DNA of 64,000 nt from the NCBI RefSeq assembly GCF_000613245.1, contig NZ_HG964938.1:342237-406236 (forward strand), in the 5' to 3' direction. The translations under genes and the position numbers were made by a program. Below, piece by piece: positions 54,979 to 63,740 of this stretch (positions within the stretch are counted from its first letter, which is position 1; every line of letters starts with the position of its first letter). This DNA comes from Mycobacterium asiaticum DSM 44297 (GTDB lineage: Bacteria > Actinomycetota > Actinomycetes > Mycobacteriales > Mycobacteriaceae). Under the pieces are notes generated by a model. The model was not told where the DNA came from and ran no database searches. It saw nothing but the letters and a program-made list of their open reading frames with translations.

Positions 54979-56465
54979 AGATGACGCCGCATCGCGGCGG
55001 TCACTCCGCGTGCGTCGATACTCTGTAGCAGTTCGCCCAGCTGCTGCGGAAAATGGGGGACCATTCGCAGATCATCGAACGGCTCAAGTCGTAGCAAGGG
55101 GCCGGGGTTGCTCTTACCCATGGTGGCCAGGGTGGTCAACAATCGGGCCTGCGGATCCTGGACGTGGATCTTGGCGCCGCTGAGGTCATAGCCCCGCAGG
55201 TACCGGAACCAGCCGGCCACCGCGAGCGTCAGCAGCGTATGCGGTCGGCCAGAACGGATTGCCTCATGCAAAGACGGCAGCAGGTACGACGGAATCTTCG
55301 CCGAGCCGCGCGCCGCCAGCCGAGACAGTTGATCGCTGATGCGTGGGTTGCAGAATCGCTCGAGTACCGTTGTGCAGTAGGCCTGTATGTCCAGTCCCGG
55401 CACAGCGGGCAGCAAGGGCGCGATTTCGGATCGCATCAATTGTTCTGCGTAAGAGTAGATGACAGGATCATCCATCGCCTCGTGCATGCGCTCGTAACCG
55501 GCCAACGTTCCCAAATACCCTAACGCGGAATGTGTTCCGTTCAGCAGTCGTGTCTTGACGAGTTTGTGGCCCGAGACATCGGTGACGAACTCCACGCCGG
55601 CTTCTTCCAGTGCCGGTCGACCGTTGCAAAACGTATCTTCGATGACCCACTGGCCGAACTGTTCGGCAACGACCGGCAGCCGATCGGCGATGCCGAAGCT
55701 GCGCTCCACCAACTCTCGCTCGGCCGGTCCGGTCTGCGGGGTGATGCGGTCGACCATGCTGGACGGAAACGAGACATGCCGGTCGATCCACCGCGCCAGC
55801 GACTCGTCCCGTGCGGCGGCGAACGAAACCAGTGCGGTACGAGTCGCTTTGCCGCTGTCCGGCAGGTTGTCGCAGGACAGCACCGTGAAGGGCGGCTTGC
55901 CGGCGCGCCGGCGTCGATCAAGGGCTGCCGCCAGATACGCCCAGGCAGTGGTGAAGTCGGTCCGAGACCGAAGGTCCGCGCGAACGTCGTCGGCTTCAGT
56001 GTCAAACTGACCGCTGTTCGGGTCGAGGTAGTAGCCGTTGCCGGTGATGGTCAGGCTGACGATCCGCGTCCGGTCGTCGGTCAGCGCCGTCACAACGGCG
56101 GCCGGGTCCTCCCCCGCATACAGGCAGCCCTGCAATGACCCGATGACTCGTGCCGTGTCTTCTTGACCGCTGCGCTGCACCAGTGTGTACAACGAGTCCT
56201 GTTCGGAGAGGATATCTTTGGTGCGCCGGTGGCGTAGGCTGACGCCGACGATCCCGCACTGGCGTGAAACGCCCAGGGACGCAAGGTCATCAAAATAGGC
56301 GGCCTGGTGCGCTCGGTGAAAGCCACCCACTCCGATGTGCACCACTGAAGGCCTCAATGCGGACCTGTCGTAGTTCGGCACCCTTACTGTGCGGCAATGC
56401 AATTGCAGCGTGGCGTTACTGAGCGGCACGCCGACATTGGACCTCAGGCGGACAACACTAGACAT
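54945..56465 (-). CDS. Mannitol 2-dehydrogenase-family polyol dehydrogenase
   Basis: 506 residues from the ATG at 56465, which has GGGGGAAG upstream. The N-terminal Rossmann segment is VVHIGVGGFHRAHQAAYFDDL. The family signature KLVKTRLLNGTHSALGYLG carries the catalytic Lys, Asn and His. It interconverts a polyol (mannitol, arabinitol, sorbitol) and a ketose with NAD(H). It overlaps the downstream HAD phosphatase. Confidence 0.92.
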   Translation of the reverse strand: MSSVVRLRSNVGVPLSNATLQLHCRTVRVPNYDRSALRPSVVHIGVGGFHRAHQAAYFDDLASLGVSRQCGIVGVSLRHRRTKDILSEQDSLYTLVQRSGQEDTARVIGSLQGCLYAGEDPAAVVTALTDDRTRIVSLTITGNGYYLDPNSGQFDTEADDVRADLRSRTDFTTAWAYLAAALDRRRRAGKPPFTVLSCDNLPDSGKATRTALVSFAAARDESLARWIDRHVSFPSSMVDRITPQTGPAERELVERSFGIADRLPVVAEQFGQWVIEDTFCNGRPALEEAGVEFVTDVSGHKLVKTRLLNGTHSALGYLGTLAGYERMHEAMDDPVIYSYAEQLMRSEIAPLLPAVPGLDIQAYCTTVLERFCNPRISDQLSRLAARGSAKIPSYLLPSLHEAIRSGRPHTLLTLAVAGWFRYLRGYDLSGAKIHVQDPQARLLTTLATMGKSNPGPLLRLEPFDDLRMVPHFPQQLGELLQSIDARGVTAAMRRHLWSDTRELMRR

Positions 56466-56560
56466 TTGCTTCCCCCAAATATGCAGAGAACCAGCGGAAG
56501 CGCAGCTGCTAGACGCCCAAGACGTCCACCGTCTACCCGGGTGAGGTTGGTTCAAACGAG

Positions 56561-57370
56561 TCAGCGGTAAATCGGGGCGAGAATCGACTGTAGCGTTGCC
56601 CACAGTTTCGGCCCGCACGCAAGAACATCGCCGCTGGCCGGCCAGCAACCCGATGTGGGTCCGGATAGGTCGCCCACCGTGCCGCCGGCCTCGGACACGA
56701 GCAGAACCCCCGCCGCCCCATCCCACGGCTGTAAGCCGGGTATCCATGCCGCGTCGGCGCGGCCGGACGCCACCTGCGCGAGAGCACTGGCCGCGCTGCC
56801 GCCGCGGCGAACATCGCGGGACGGTTTGACCAGGGCGTCGACCATTTGCCCGGCCCGGTCGCGTTGGCTGTCCCGACCGAAGTTCACCTCGATCAGCGCG
56901 TGATCAAGCGCGTCGGGCGCGCCAACGGTCATTCGGCGCCCTTGCTGCCAGGTCCCGCCGCCACGGTGGGCGGCTGTGAGCAGGTTCAGCGCCGGTTCGG
57001 CTACGGCCCCGGCCAGGACGCACCCGTCGTCTTGGCGCATCGCAGCGACGCTGACCGCCCAGTCCGCCCGCCCGTACAGGTAGTTGGTGGTGCCGTCGAT
57101 CGGATCCACCGCCCACACCACGCCGCTGGTGCCGGCGACGGCGCCGCCTTCCTCGGCCAAGATGCCGTCGGCGGGGCGCATCTCGGTCAGCACCGCCACG
57201 ATGGCCTCCTCGGCTTCCCGGTCGGCTCGACTGACCAAATCGCGGGGGCCGGTCTTCTGCTCGACCTGCAACTGCTCGGCGTTTTCGCGCCAGTGCAACG
57301 CAATTCGCGCACCGGCCTGTGCGGCACGCTGCGCAACCGGCATCAGGTGCTGGGCCGTGACGTCGTCCAC
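56561..57370 (-). CDS. Inositol monophosphatase-family phosphatase
   Basis: 269 residues from the GTG at 57370. Li-sensitive phosphatase motifs: ILAEEGG, WAVDPIDGTTNYLYG (DPIDGT) and LQPWDGAAGVLLVSEAGG (WD..AG). It dephosphorylates inositol phosphate or a related sugar phosphate, which in mycobacteria could feed phosphatidylinositol or mycothiol. Its start lies inside the 3' end of the membrane-protein gene (28-bp overlap). Confidence 0.92.
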   Translation of the reverse strand: MDDVTAQHLMPVAQRAAQAGARIALHWRENAEQLQVEQKTGPRDLVSRADREAEEAIVAVLTEMRPADGILAEEGGAVAGTSGVVWAVDPIDGTTNYLYGRADWAVSVAAMRQDDGCVLAGAVAEPALNLLTAAHRGGGTWQQGRRMTVGAPDALDHALIEVNFGRDSQRDRAGQMVDALVKPSRDVRRGGSAASALAQVASGRADAAWIPGLQPWDGAAGVLLVSEAGGTVGDLSGPTSGCWPASGDVLACGPKLWATLQSILAPIYR

Positions 57371-58668
57371 GTCTGCCGTTCTCCCGATGACGTCTGCTGC
57401 GTTTGCATCGCCCGCCAGGTGGACGCGCCCAATACCACCCGGCCCGCCGCGGCTGCCGCCCGCCCGATCCAGCGAGCAAACACATTCGGCTGGGCATCGT
57501 CGCGGTCCAGCTTGCGCATCGTGCGGGTGGTGGAGAACACGTATGCGCTCATCGCCAGGAACCAGGGCAAGACGAGCACGGCCGGTCGCGGTACCTGTAG
57601 CAGCGTGAGCGCAGCCAGTACCAATAGGGCCGTCGTGACCAGGACGATCGGGCGCCGTCCCGCCGCCCACACCACCACGGCGGCCGCCAATCCGCCCACC
57701 GCCGCAGCGACCGTGAGGTGTTGAGCCGGGGCATCGCCGCACAGCAGTCGACCGGACAGGGCGGCCCCCGCTCCGGCGCCGACGATCGCGATATTCCACG
57801 GTGCGGTGATCGGCGTGCGTCCGTTCAGTGCGGCCCAGTCTCGAATGTCGTTGAGCCGCTGGTTGGTTCCAGACGGCAACCACCGCACCAGCGCAAGTAG
57901 GTGTTCACGAGCCTGATCGGCGTGCGCCGTCCAGGTCACCTCGCCGTTGCGAACGGTTCCGAACGCCGTAGCCTCAATCGCCCATCGGGCCGTGACGAAG
58001 GCGGTGCCGTAACACCACAAGGCGACCGCGGACGCCACCGCCAGCATCGGGTGCCGGCCCAGGTCGACGGCCGAACCCAGGCCCAACATGCCGCGCACCA
58101 CATATCCAGCGCCCACCACCACCCACAGCGAGACGATGCCCGGGCGCACGGGCGGGGGAACCACGCTGTCCCGGCCGGTGGTGGTGGACCGCAGGATCTC
58201 GTAGACGACGGCAACTCCGAATACCCCGACAACGGCGAAAGCCAGGAGGCCGGCGAGGTGTAGAGCGGGCAGCAGCAGCACCAGCAAACCGGTGATCGCG
58301 AGCTTCGCCGCGGCAACGGCACAGCTGGCGGCCACGTGTGAGCGCGCCTTGCTCATCGGACCCGGCAGCCGGCCTCGACCGTGCGACGACGGGTGCCTCT
58401 GGTCGGCGACGAACCCGCGCGCGTCGTTCCATTGGTAGCGGGCGGGGTAAACGAGGAGTTCGACCGCAGCCAGGACAATCAGCGCGCGCGCCAGTGAGTG
58501 CCAATTCACCTGGGCCACGCCCAGCATGCCCAGCCCACACGTCGCGACGAATAGCCAGCCCTTGACCAGGTCTCGGGGGCGAGGCATCAGCAGATAACTC
58601 GCCAGGCTCCGGCCGCCGGCACCCCCCGGCGTCACGGCCCGGCGTGTCTGCAATCCGATGACCGTCAT
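57343..58668 (-). CDS. Integral membrane protein, UbiA-prenyltransferase-like
   Basis: 441 residues from the ATG at 58668, with about nine hydrophobic helices. Near residue 75 the segment YPARYQWNDARGFVADQRHPSSHGRGRLPG resembles the UbiA motif NDxxDxxxDxxHP, but the second aspartate is replaced by Gly, so catalysis as a prenyltransferase is doubtful. The upstream extension of this frame is rejected. It is translationally overlapped by the inositol phosphatase gene, which hints at a phospholipid or polyprenyl-sugar role (inference). Confidence 0.65.
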   Translation of the reverse strand: MTVIGLQTRRAVTPGGAGGRSLASYLLMPRPRDLVKGWLFVATCGLGMLGVAQVNWHSLARALIVLAAVELLVYPARYQWNDARGFVADQRHPSSHGRGRLPGPMSKARSHVAASCAVAAAKLAITGLLVLLLPALHLAGLLAFAVVGVFGVAVVYEILRSTTTGRDSVVPPPVRPGIVSLWVVVGAGYVVRGMLGLGSAVDLGRHPMLAVASAVALWCYGTAFVTARWAIEATAFGTVRNGEVTWTAHADQAREHLLALVRWLPSGTNQRLNDIRDWAALNGRTPITAPWNIAIVGAGAGAALSGRLLCGDAPAQHLTVAAAVGGLAAAVVVWAAGRRPIVLVTTALLVLAALTLLQVPRPAVLVLPWFLAMSAYVFSTTRTMRKLDRDDAQPNVFARWIGRAAAAAGRVVLGASTWRAMQTQQTSSGERQTWTTSRPST

Positions 58669-58688
58669 CGCACGCCAATCACGTTGAC

Positions 58689-59267
58689 TCAGGCTGGATT
58701 CCGGGACCGCCGGACGGCCCTGACCGCCAGCGCACCGGCGATCACAGGTACCGCCCAGGGCGCACCGACGAGGATCGGGTCGATCCAGGTGTGGGCATTG
58801 TCGACTCGCTTGGAAGCGCGCCTGGCCGACAAGCCGTTGTGAGTGAACTCGCTCCGGATCCCGGTCTCGGTGATGGGGTTGTCCGGATGCAAACTCAACA
58901 GGGAGGCGAGGTGACTTTCGAAGGCATCGACGCGGTCGGCGGCGATGAGCAAGAGCCAATGTGCCGCTCGCGCCTCGCTGTATTTGCGGTACGAGAACTT
59001 GCGGATGGCGCCGGAGAGTCCCCGGGGAGGTGTCGACGTTCCGAACACCGGGGTGAGCATTCCGTGCTCGATCGACCGCTCGCGGGGCCACTTCTCGGGC
59101 TGCCGCTCGGGAAACTCCCAGTGGGCGCCAGTCGCAGGCGGTGGGTTCACCTCGAGTTTCGGATACGAGGGTCGGTCGCGAGGGTCGAGATCGGCGCCCC
59201 AGCCCGGGATTCGGGCCCGCAGCGCGTCGGAATCGTGAGTTTCCGGCAGATTCGGTAGGTAGGCCAT
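58689..59267 (-). CDS. Conserved hypothetical protein with C-terminal membrane helix
   Basis: 192 residues from the ATG at 59267 (AGGA upstream); a TTG at 59285 that overlaps the alcohol dehydrogenase stop (TTGA) is an alternative. A soluble N-terminal part is rich in Pro and Arg (RPSYPKLEVNPPPATGAHWEFPERQPEKWPRERSIEHGMLTPVFGTSTPPRG), with a helical middle (KYSEARAAHWLLLIAADRVDAFESHLASLL). One hydrophobic helix near the C-terminus ends in basic residues. Unrecognised. It sits between the alcohol dehydrogenase and UbiA-like genes. Confidence 0.72.
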   Translation of the reverse strand: MAYLPNLPETHDSDALRARIPGWGADLDPRDRPSYPKLEVNPPPATGAHWEFPERQPEKWPRERSIEHGMLTPVFGTSTPPRGLSGAIRKFSYRKYSEARAAHWLLLIAADRVDAFESHLASLLSLHPDNPITETGIRSEFTHNGLSARRASKRVDNAHTWIDPILVGAPWAVPVIAGALAVRAVRRSRNPA

Positions 59268-59281
59268 GGGATGTCCTGTCG

Positions 59282-60430
59282 TCAACTTGCGGTGGGCAGG
59301 ATGACCGGCTTGATGCAGTTATCCAGCTTGGCGGAGAAAATGTGGTATGCCTCGCCGATATGTTCCAGTGGGATACGGTGCGTGACAATATCTTTCGGCT
59401 TCAGATAGCCATTCTCGATGTGGGAGAACAACCGTGGCCATTGGCGCTTGACCGGGCACTGGTTCATCCGCAGGGTGAGGCCCTTGTTCAGGGCATCCCC
59501 GAGCTTCACGGCGCTGAACATCGGGCCGTACGCCCCCATGATGGACACTGTTCCGCCCTTGCGAACGGAGTCGATTGCCCAGTTGACCGCGATCGGCGAG
59601 CCGCCCTGCAGCTTGAACTTGGCCGCGGTGACGTGCTGCAAGAAGTTGCCGTCGGCCTCCGCACCGACCGCATCGATCGCGACATCCGCGCCGAGATAGT
59701 CGGTTTCCTTTTTCATCTTCACGACCACGTCGTCGCACTCGGCGAAGTTGATGGTCTCGGCGAGAGCGAACGTCCTGGCCTTCTCCAGCCGGTATTCCAG
59801 ATGGTCGATCACGATCACACGTCCCGCGCCCATCAGCCAGGCAGACCTGGCCGCGTACAAACCCACCGGCCCGGCACCGAAGACGGCGACGGTGTCCCCC
59901 TCGCCGATGTCACCCAACTGGGCGCCGAAGTATCCCGTCGCCAAGGCATCGGTGCACAGCAGCGCATCCTCTTCGTCCATCCAGTCCGGAATCTTCGCCG
60001 GCCCGACATCGGCGAATGGGACACGCACGAACTCCGCCTGGCCACCGTCATACCCACCGCAGGTGTGCGAGTAGCCGTAGATGCCGCCCACCGCGGTGGC
60101 GTTGGGATTGACATTGTGGCAGTTGGAGTAGAGGCCCCTCACACAGAAATAGCAAGAGCCGCAATAGACATTGAACGGCACCATCACCCGGTCACCCCGT
60201 TGCAGGTTCTGCACCGACGGTCCGACCTCTTCGACCACGCCGATGAACTCATGCCCGAAGGTCATTCCGACCCGGGTGTCGGGCATCATGCCGTGATACA
60301 GGTGTAGATCCGATCCGCAGATCGCGGCCATGGTGACCCGCACGATCGCATCGTTGGGATGTTCGATCGGCGGGATGTCCTTTTGCTCGACCCGCACCTT
60401 GTACGGACCGCGGTAAACCATTGCTCGCAT
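59282..60430 (-). CDS. Zinc-dependent alcohol dehydrogenase (formaldehyde/threonine dehydrogenase-like)
   Basis: 382 residues from the ATG at 60430, with GGGAG upstream. Catalytic zinc: CGSDLHLYHG and GHEFIGVVEEVG. Structural zinc: CGSCYFCVRGLYSNC. NAD fold: VAVFGAGPVGLYAARSAWLMGAGRVIVID. Members oxidise alcohols, formaldehyde adducts or sugars. It heads the run of minus-strand genes that continues to ~53.7 kb. Confidence 0.92.
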   Translation of the reverse strand: MRAMVYRGPYKVRVEQKDIPPIEHPNDAIVRVTMAAICGSDLHLYHGMMPDTRVGMTFGHEFIGVVEEVGPSVQNLQRGDRVMVPFNVYCGSCYFCVRGLYSNCHNVNPNATAVGGIYGYSHTCGGYDGGQAEFVRVPFADVGPAKIPDWMDEEDALLCTDALATGYFGAQLGDIGEGDTVAVFGAGPVGLYAARSAWLMGAGRVIVIDHLEYRLEKARTFALAETINFAECDDVVVKMKKETDYLGADVAIDAVGAEADGNFLQHVTAAKFKLQGGSPIAVNWAIDSVRKGGTVSIMGAYGPMFSAVKLGDALNKGLTLRMNQCPVKRQWPRLFSHIENGYLKPKDIVTHRIPLEHIGEAYHIFSAKLDNCIKPVILPTAS

Positions 60431-60668
60431 GGGGCTCCCTCTACCCTCGCAACGCACTCCTAATCGTGACGATTTCGTCAGATGGGGCGCGGCAGCCCGG
60501 TGGAGGGGCTGGTTTCGTGGTCGAACGGCGAGGTCTCGATCGCTTACGCGGGTGACCCGTCGGTGGCCTTTCGTTGGGACTAGACCCATCGGAATCGGCG
60601 AACTCCACTATGCCCCAACATGTTTGATGTCAGCGCACGTCAGTTGGTGACCCGGCCCGATCACCGGG

Positions 60669-61929
60669 TTAGTTGTTGGTTGGTGGTTTGGGTTCGTAGG
60701 GGTCGTACCACCACCAGTCGGCGCGTTCGCCGAGGGGGCCGGGGCAGGGTGGGACCTCCGGTGGGGGTTGGGTGGGTGGGCGTGCCAGTGATGCCGAGGT
60801 CAGGGGTTGGCCCTCGCTGTCGGTGACCAGGAGTTGGTCGGCGGGTCCGGTGATGGTGATCAGGCCGCGGTGGTGGGCGCGGTGGTGATAGGGGCAGACC
60901 AGGATCAGGTTGTGTAGTTCGGTGGGGCCGCCGTGTTCCCAGTGTTGGAGGTGGTGGGCGTGCAGGCCGCGGGTGGCCCCGCAGCCGGGCACCGCACAGC
61001 TGCGGTGGCGGTGCTCGAGGGCGCGGCGCAGGCGGCGGTTGATCTCGCGGGTGCTGCGCCCGGAGCCGATGGGGACACCGTCGCGTTCGAACCACACCTC
61101 GTAGGTGGCATCACAGCTGAGGTACTGGCGTTCGGCCTCGGTCAGCACCGGACCCAGATGCAGCGCGGCGGCGGGCTTGTCCACATCCAGGTGGACCACG
61201 ACGGTGGTGTGCGCGCCGTGCGGGCGGCGGGCCACATCGGCGTCCCAGCCGGCCTCGATCAGCGCCAGGAATGCTTCCCCGTTGCCCGGCAACGGCGCCC
61301 GCGCCTCGTCGTCACCCGCGGTGTTGCCGTCGGGGTGGTCGCGTTTCCACTGCGCGATCAACCCGTCGCGGTGCGAGGCCAGCGCGGCATCAAACGTCGC
61401 CGCATCATGCGGGTCAAGCTTGATCCGGTAGCAGCTGCCCGCCTCATCGGAAGTCTTGGTGATGATCGGCCGCTCGGGGGTTCGGGACCGGGTTTGGGGT
61501 GGGTCGGGGTTCGAGGTTGACCGCGGTACGCAGCTGGTTGACCGTGGCCACCGCCGCCAGTTGCGCGTAATGCGCATCCGAACCTTCACCGGCGCGGGCG
61601 GCGATCACCCCGACCTGATCCAGCGATAGCCGGCCCTCCCGCAACCCCGCCACACACCGCGAGAACTCCTCGACCCGGCGCGCGATCGCCGCGACCGCTT
61701 TCGCGTTCGACGACGACAGGGCCATCTTCCAGCCCATCACCATCTCCAACGACCGCGCCCCGGTCATGCCCCACAACTCGTCACGCTCAAGCTCGGCGGC
61801 GATCTCCACCAGCCGCCCATCAATGGCATTACGCTGCCCGGCCAACTCCGCCAACTCCTCGAACAACACCTCCAACCGATCCATAGGCCGCACCCGCACC
61901 GGCGCCGACGCCGACGCGATCGAAGACAT
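60669..61929 (-). pseudogene. 13E12-family DUF222/HNH endonuclease gene, frameshifted
   Basis: The N-terminal DUF222 half starts at the ATG at 61929 (MSSIASASAPVRVRPMDRLEVLFEELAELAGQRNAIDGRLVEIAAELERDELWG) and runs to a TGA at ~61444. The rest continues in another frame (TKTSDEAGSCYRIKLDPHDAATFDAALASHRDG) and ends with the HNH site CAVPGCGATRGLHAHHLQHWEHGGPTELHNLILVCPYHHRAHH. The two halves join at a run of five Gs (61476-61480); one extra base there explains the shift. It is either a decayed gene, a sequencing error or a slippery site. The family is repeated in mycobacterial genomes and often mobile-element associated. Confidence 0.82.
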
Positions 61930-61988
61930 AACCCCATCCTCGCAGGACCCACTGACAAGTCCTGCTGCCCGAGGTGACGGATCCCACA

Positions 61989-62006
61989 TAGTTAGTGCAC
62001 TAACTA
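61989..62006. promoter_or_regulatory. Perfect 18-bp palindrome upstream of DUF5313-MarR genes
   Basis: TAGTTAGTGCACTAACTA reads the same on both strands. A TACGAT -10 box (62013-62018) follows 6 bp later, so bound repressor would sit in the -35 region. The OhrR-like MarR gene two genes downstream is the likely ligand. Confidence 0.75.
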
Positions 62007-62050
62007 GTTGGGTACGATGGAAATCGAATCCCGAACTCTAGGAGTGCACC

Positions 62051-62467
62051 GTGGCTGCGGATCGCCCGAACATCTGGCAGAACATCGCCTATTCGTACGG
62101 ACGTCGCCTGCCCGACTCGATGCGGGAGTGGGTCGCCAACGACCTGGCCGGCGAGGGCGCCATCCGCCGGCACATGATCCGCATCGGGATACCCCCGCTG
62201 TTGATACTGGCCCCGTTCTGGCTGTTGCCGGCGTCGTTGTACGTGCACCTGGAGATGACAGCGCCGATCTACATCTGGTCGTTGTTGATCGCGATGGCTC
62301 TGAACAAGGTGTGGCGCCGGCACCGCCTGGCCCAGCACGGCCTCGACCCCAACCTTGTCGACGTGATCAAGCGCCAGAAGCAGGCTCACATTCACGAGGA
62401 CTACGCGCGCCGCTACGGGCCGCGCCCCGAGTCGGCCGAATGGCAGGCGAACAGTAGCCCGTTCTGA
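62051..62467 (+). CDS. DUF5313-like membrane protein
   Basis: 138 residues. Start PNIWQNIAYSYGRRLPDSMREWVANDLAGEGAIRRHMIR, then two hydrophobic helices (~46-64 and ~70-85) and a charged tail. This is the layout of the mycobacterial DUF5313 family, of unknown function. The GTG start (62051) has AGGAG upstream. It lies behind the 18-bp palindrome and 28 bp before the MarR gene. Confidence 0.83.
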   Translation: MAADRPNIWQNIAYSYGRRLPDSMREWVANDLAGEGAIRRHMIRIGIPPLLILAPFWLLPASLYVHLEMTAPIYIWSLLIAMALNKVWRRHRLAQHGLDPNLVDVIKRQKQAHIHEDYARRYGPRPESAEWQANSSPF

Positions 62468-62495
62468 TCATCATCCCGACGGTTACGAAGGCGAC

Positions 62496-62975
62496 ATGGG
62501 CACCCGAACCGCTGCGGTAGACCCGCTGGCACTGGAACATCAGGTGTGCTTCGCGTTGGCCGCAACCAATCGCGCGGTACTTGCCGTCTACCGGCCACTG
62601 CTGGAACCGCTCGGGCTGACCCACCCCCAGTATCTGGTCATGCTGGCGCTGTGGGACAACGCCAAAGCCGGTGGAAAAGCGTTGTCCGTCAAGGAAATTG
62701 CCGGACTCCTGCAGATCGACTCGGCTACCCTGTCACCAATGCTGAAACGGTTGCAGGCCCAGGGCCTGATCACAAAGACCCGCAGCGCCGCCGACGAGCG
62801 AACCACCCATGTCGAGTTGACACCGCAGGGCCGCAATCTGCGCCGGCAGGCGTTGAAGGTTCCCGAAGCGGTCGTCGAGCGGCTCGGCGTTGACCTTGCC
62901 GAGCTGGAGCACTTGCGCGATGTGCTGACCAAGGTCAATGCGGCTGCGGTGGCCGCCGGTGCGCTCGACACTTAG
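62496..62975 (+). CDS. OhrR-like MarR-family redox regulator
   Basis: 159 residues. Winged helix: LGLTHPQYLVMLALWDN...LSVKEIAGLLQIDSATLSPMLKRLQAQGLITKTRSAADERTTHVELTPQG. The N-terminal HQVCFALAATNRAVLAVYRPLLEPLGLT matches OhrR proteins and keeps the peroxide-sensing Cys (Cys18). It should be inactivated by organic hydroperoxides. It probably represses itself and the DUF5313 gene through the palindrome at 61989-62006. No ohr peroxidase gene is next to it. Confidence 0.9.
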   Translation: MGTRTAAVDPLALEHQVCFALAATNRAVLAVYRPLLEPLGLTHPQYLVMLALWDNAKAGGKALSVKEIAGLLQIDSATLSPMLKRLQAQGLITKTRSAADERTTHVELTPQGRNLRRQALKVPEAVVERLGVDLAELEHLRDVLTKVNAAAVAAGALDT

Positions 62976-62984
62976 CGCTGAGCG

Positions 62985-63740
62985 TCACTCGTGCCGCAGC
63001 ACCAGCAACTCGCCCGTCAACACCTCTTCTTCGAGCAGCCGCCCTATTCGCCCGCTCTGCCGCTCGGCGAGCTGCCACGCCTCGGTGTGGCCGTAGCGTT
63101 CGGAGAGCGCCTGAGTGACGGCGTCGACCCGTTCATTCCACGTTTCGGGTATCGCCGGCAGCTCAGCGGTTCGCAGCCATTCCTCGATCCGCAGCGAGGA
63201 TTGGCCGACCAGGTCGGCCAGTCCGTCCGGGCTGGGAAAGTGGTTGCTCTCAAGCTGATCCGCTGGGATGTCGTCGTGGGCGACGAACGCGAGCAGGCCG
63301 ATGTAGCCGCCGCGCCGCACGGTGCGGCGAAGCTCCTCCAGCAACTGGCGTTGATCCGGCGTCGTGCACAACACTCCCAATGACCACGCGGCGTCGAAGG
63401 CCGAATCAGCAAGAGGCGCTTGGGATCCCGATGCGCAAACCACCGGATAACCGAACAATCGCTTCGCGGCGCGACAAGCACCCGTCTCCGGCTCCAGGAG
63501 CACCGGGAGCACCTCGCGCGCCTGCGCGGCATAGGCGGCCGGGCCGCCGACGCCGGCCCCGGAGTCCAAGAAGGCCGCGCCCGGTTGGAGTTCCATGTGC
63601 TCGATGAGCCAATCCAGCGCCGCCGGGCTGCCGCTACCCCGGCAACCGGCGGGGATGTGATAGTCCGGACCCAAATCGGCCGCCACCCGGGCGGTCCATT
63701 CGGCCACCGTGTCGAACTCAGCCTGCATAGCGTCGGTCAT
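62985..63740 (-). CDS. SAM-dependent methyltransferase-like protein
   Basis: 251 residues. Rossmann methyltransferase motifs: FLDSGAGVGGPAAYAA (motif I), VLLEPE (II), ASGSQAPLADSAFDAAWSLGVLCTT (IV) and LRRTVRRGGYIGLLAF (V-VI). Substrate unknown. It overlaps the truncated upstream gene by 4 bp (ATGA), so the two are co-transcribed. Confidence 0.87.
   Translation of the reverse strand: MTDAMQAEFDTVAEWTARVAADLGPDYHIPAGCRGSGSPAALDWLIEHMELQPGAAFLDSGAGVGGPAAYAAQAREVLPVLLEPETGACRAAKRLFGYPVVCASGSQAPLADSAFDAAWSLGVLCTTPDQRQLLEELRRTVRRGGYIGLLAFVAHDDIPADQLESNHFPSPDGLADLVGQSSLRIEEWLRTAELPAIPETWNERVDAVTQALSERYGHTEAWQLAERQSGRIGRLLEEEVLTGELLVLRHE

Noticed and set aside
59268-59285. TTG start (TTGA overlap) for the hypothetical gene after alcohol dehydrogenase
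   Set aside because: The ATG at 59267 has a better-placed ribosome-binding site; kept only as an alternative.
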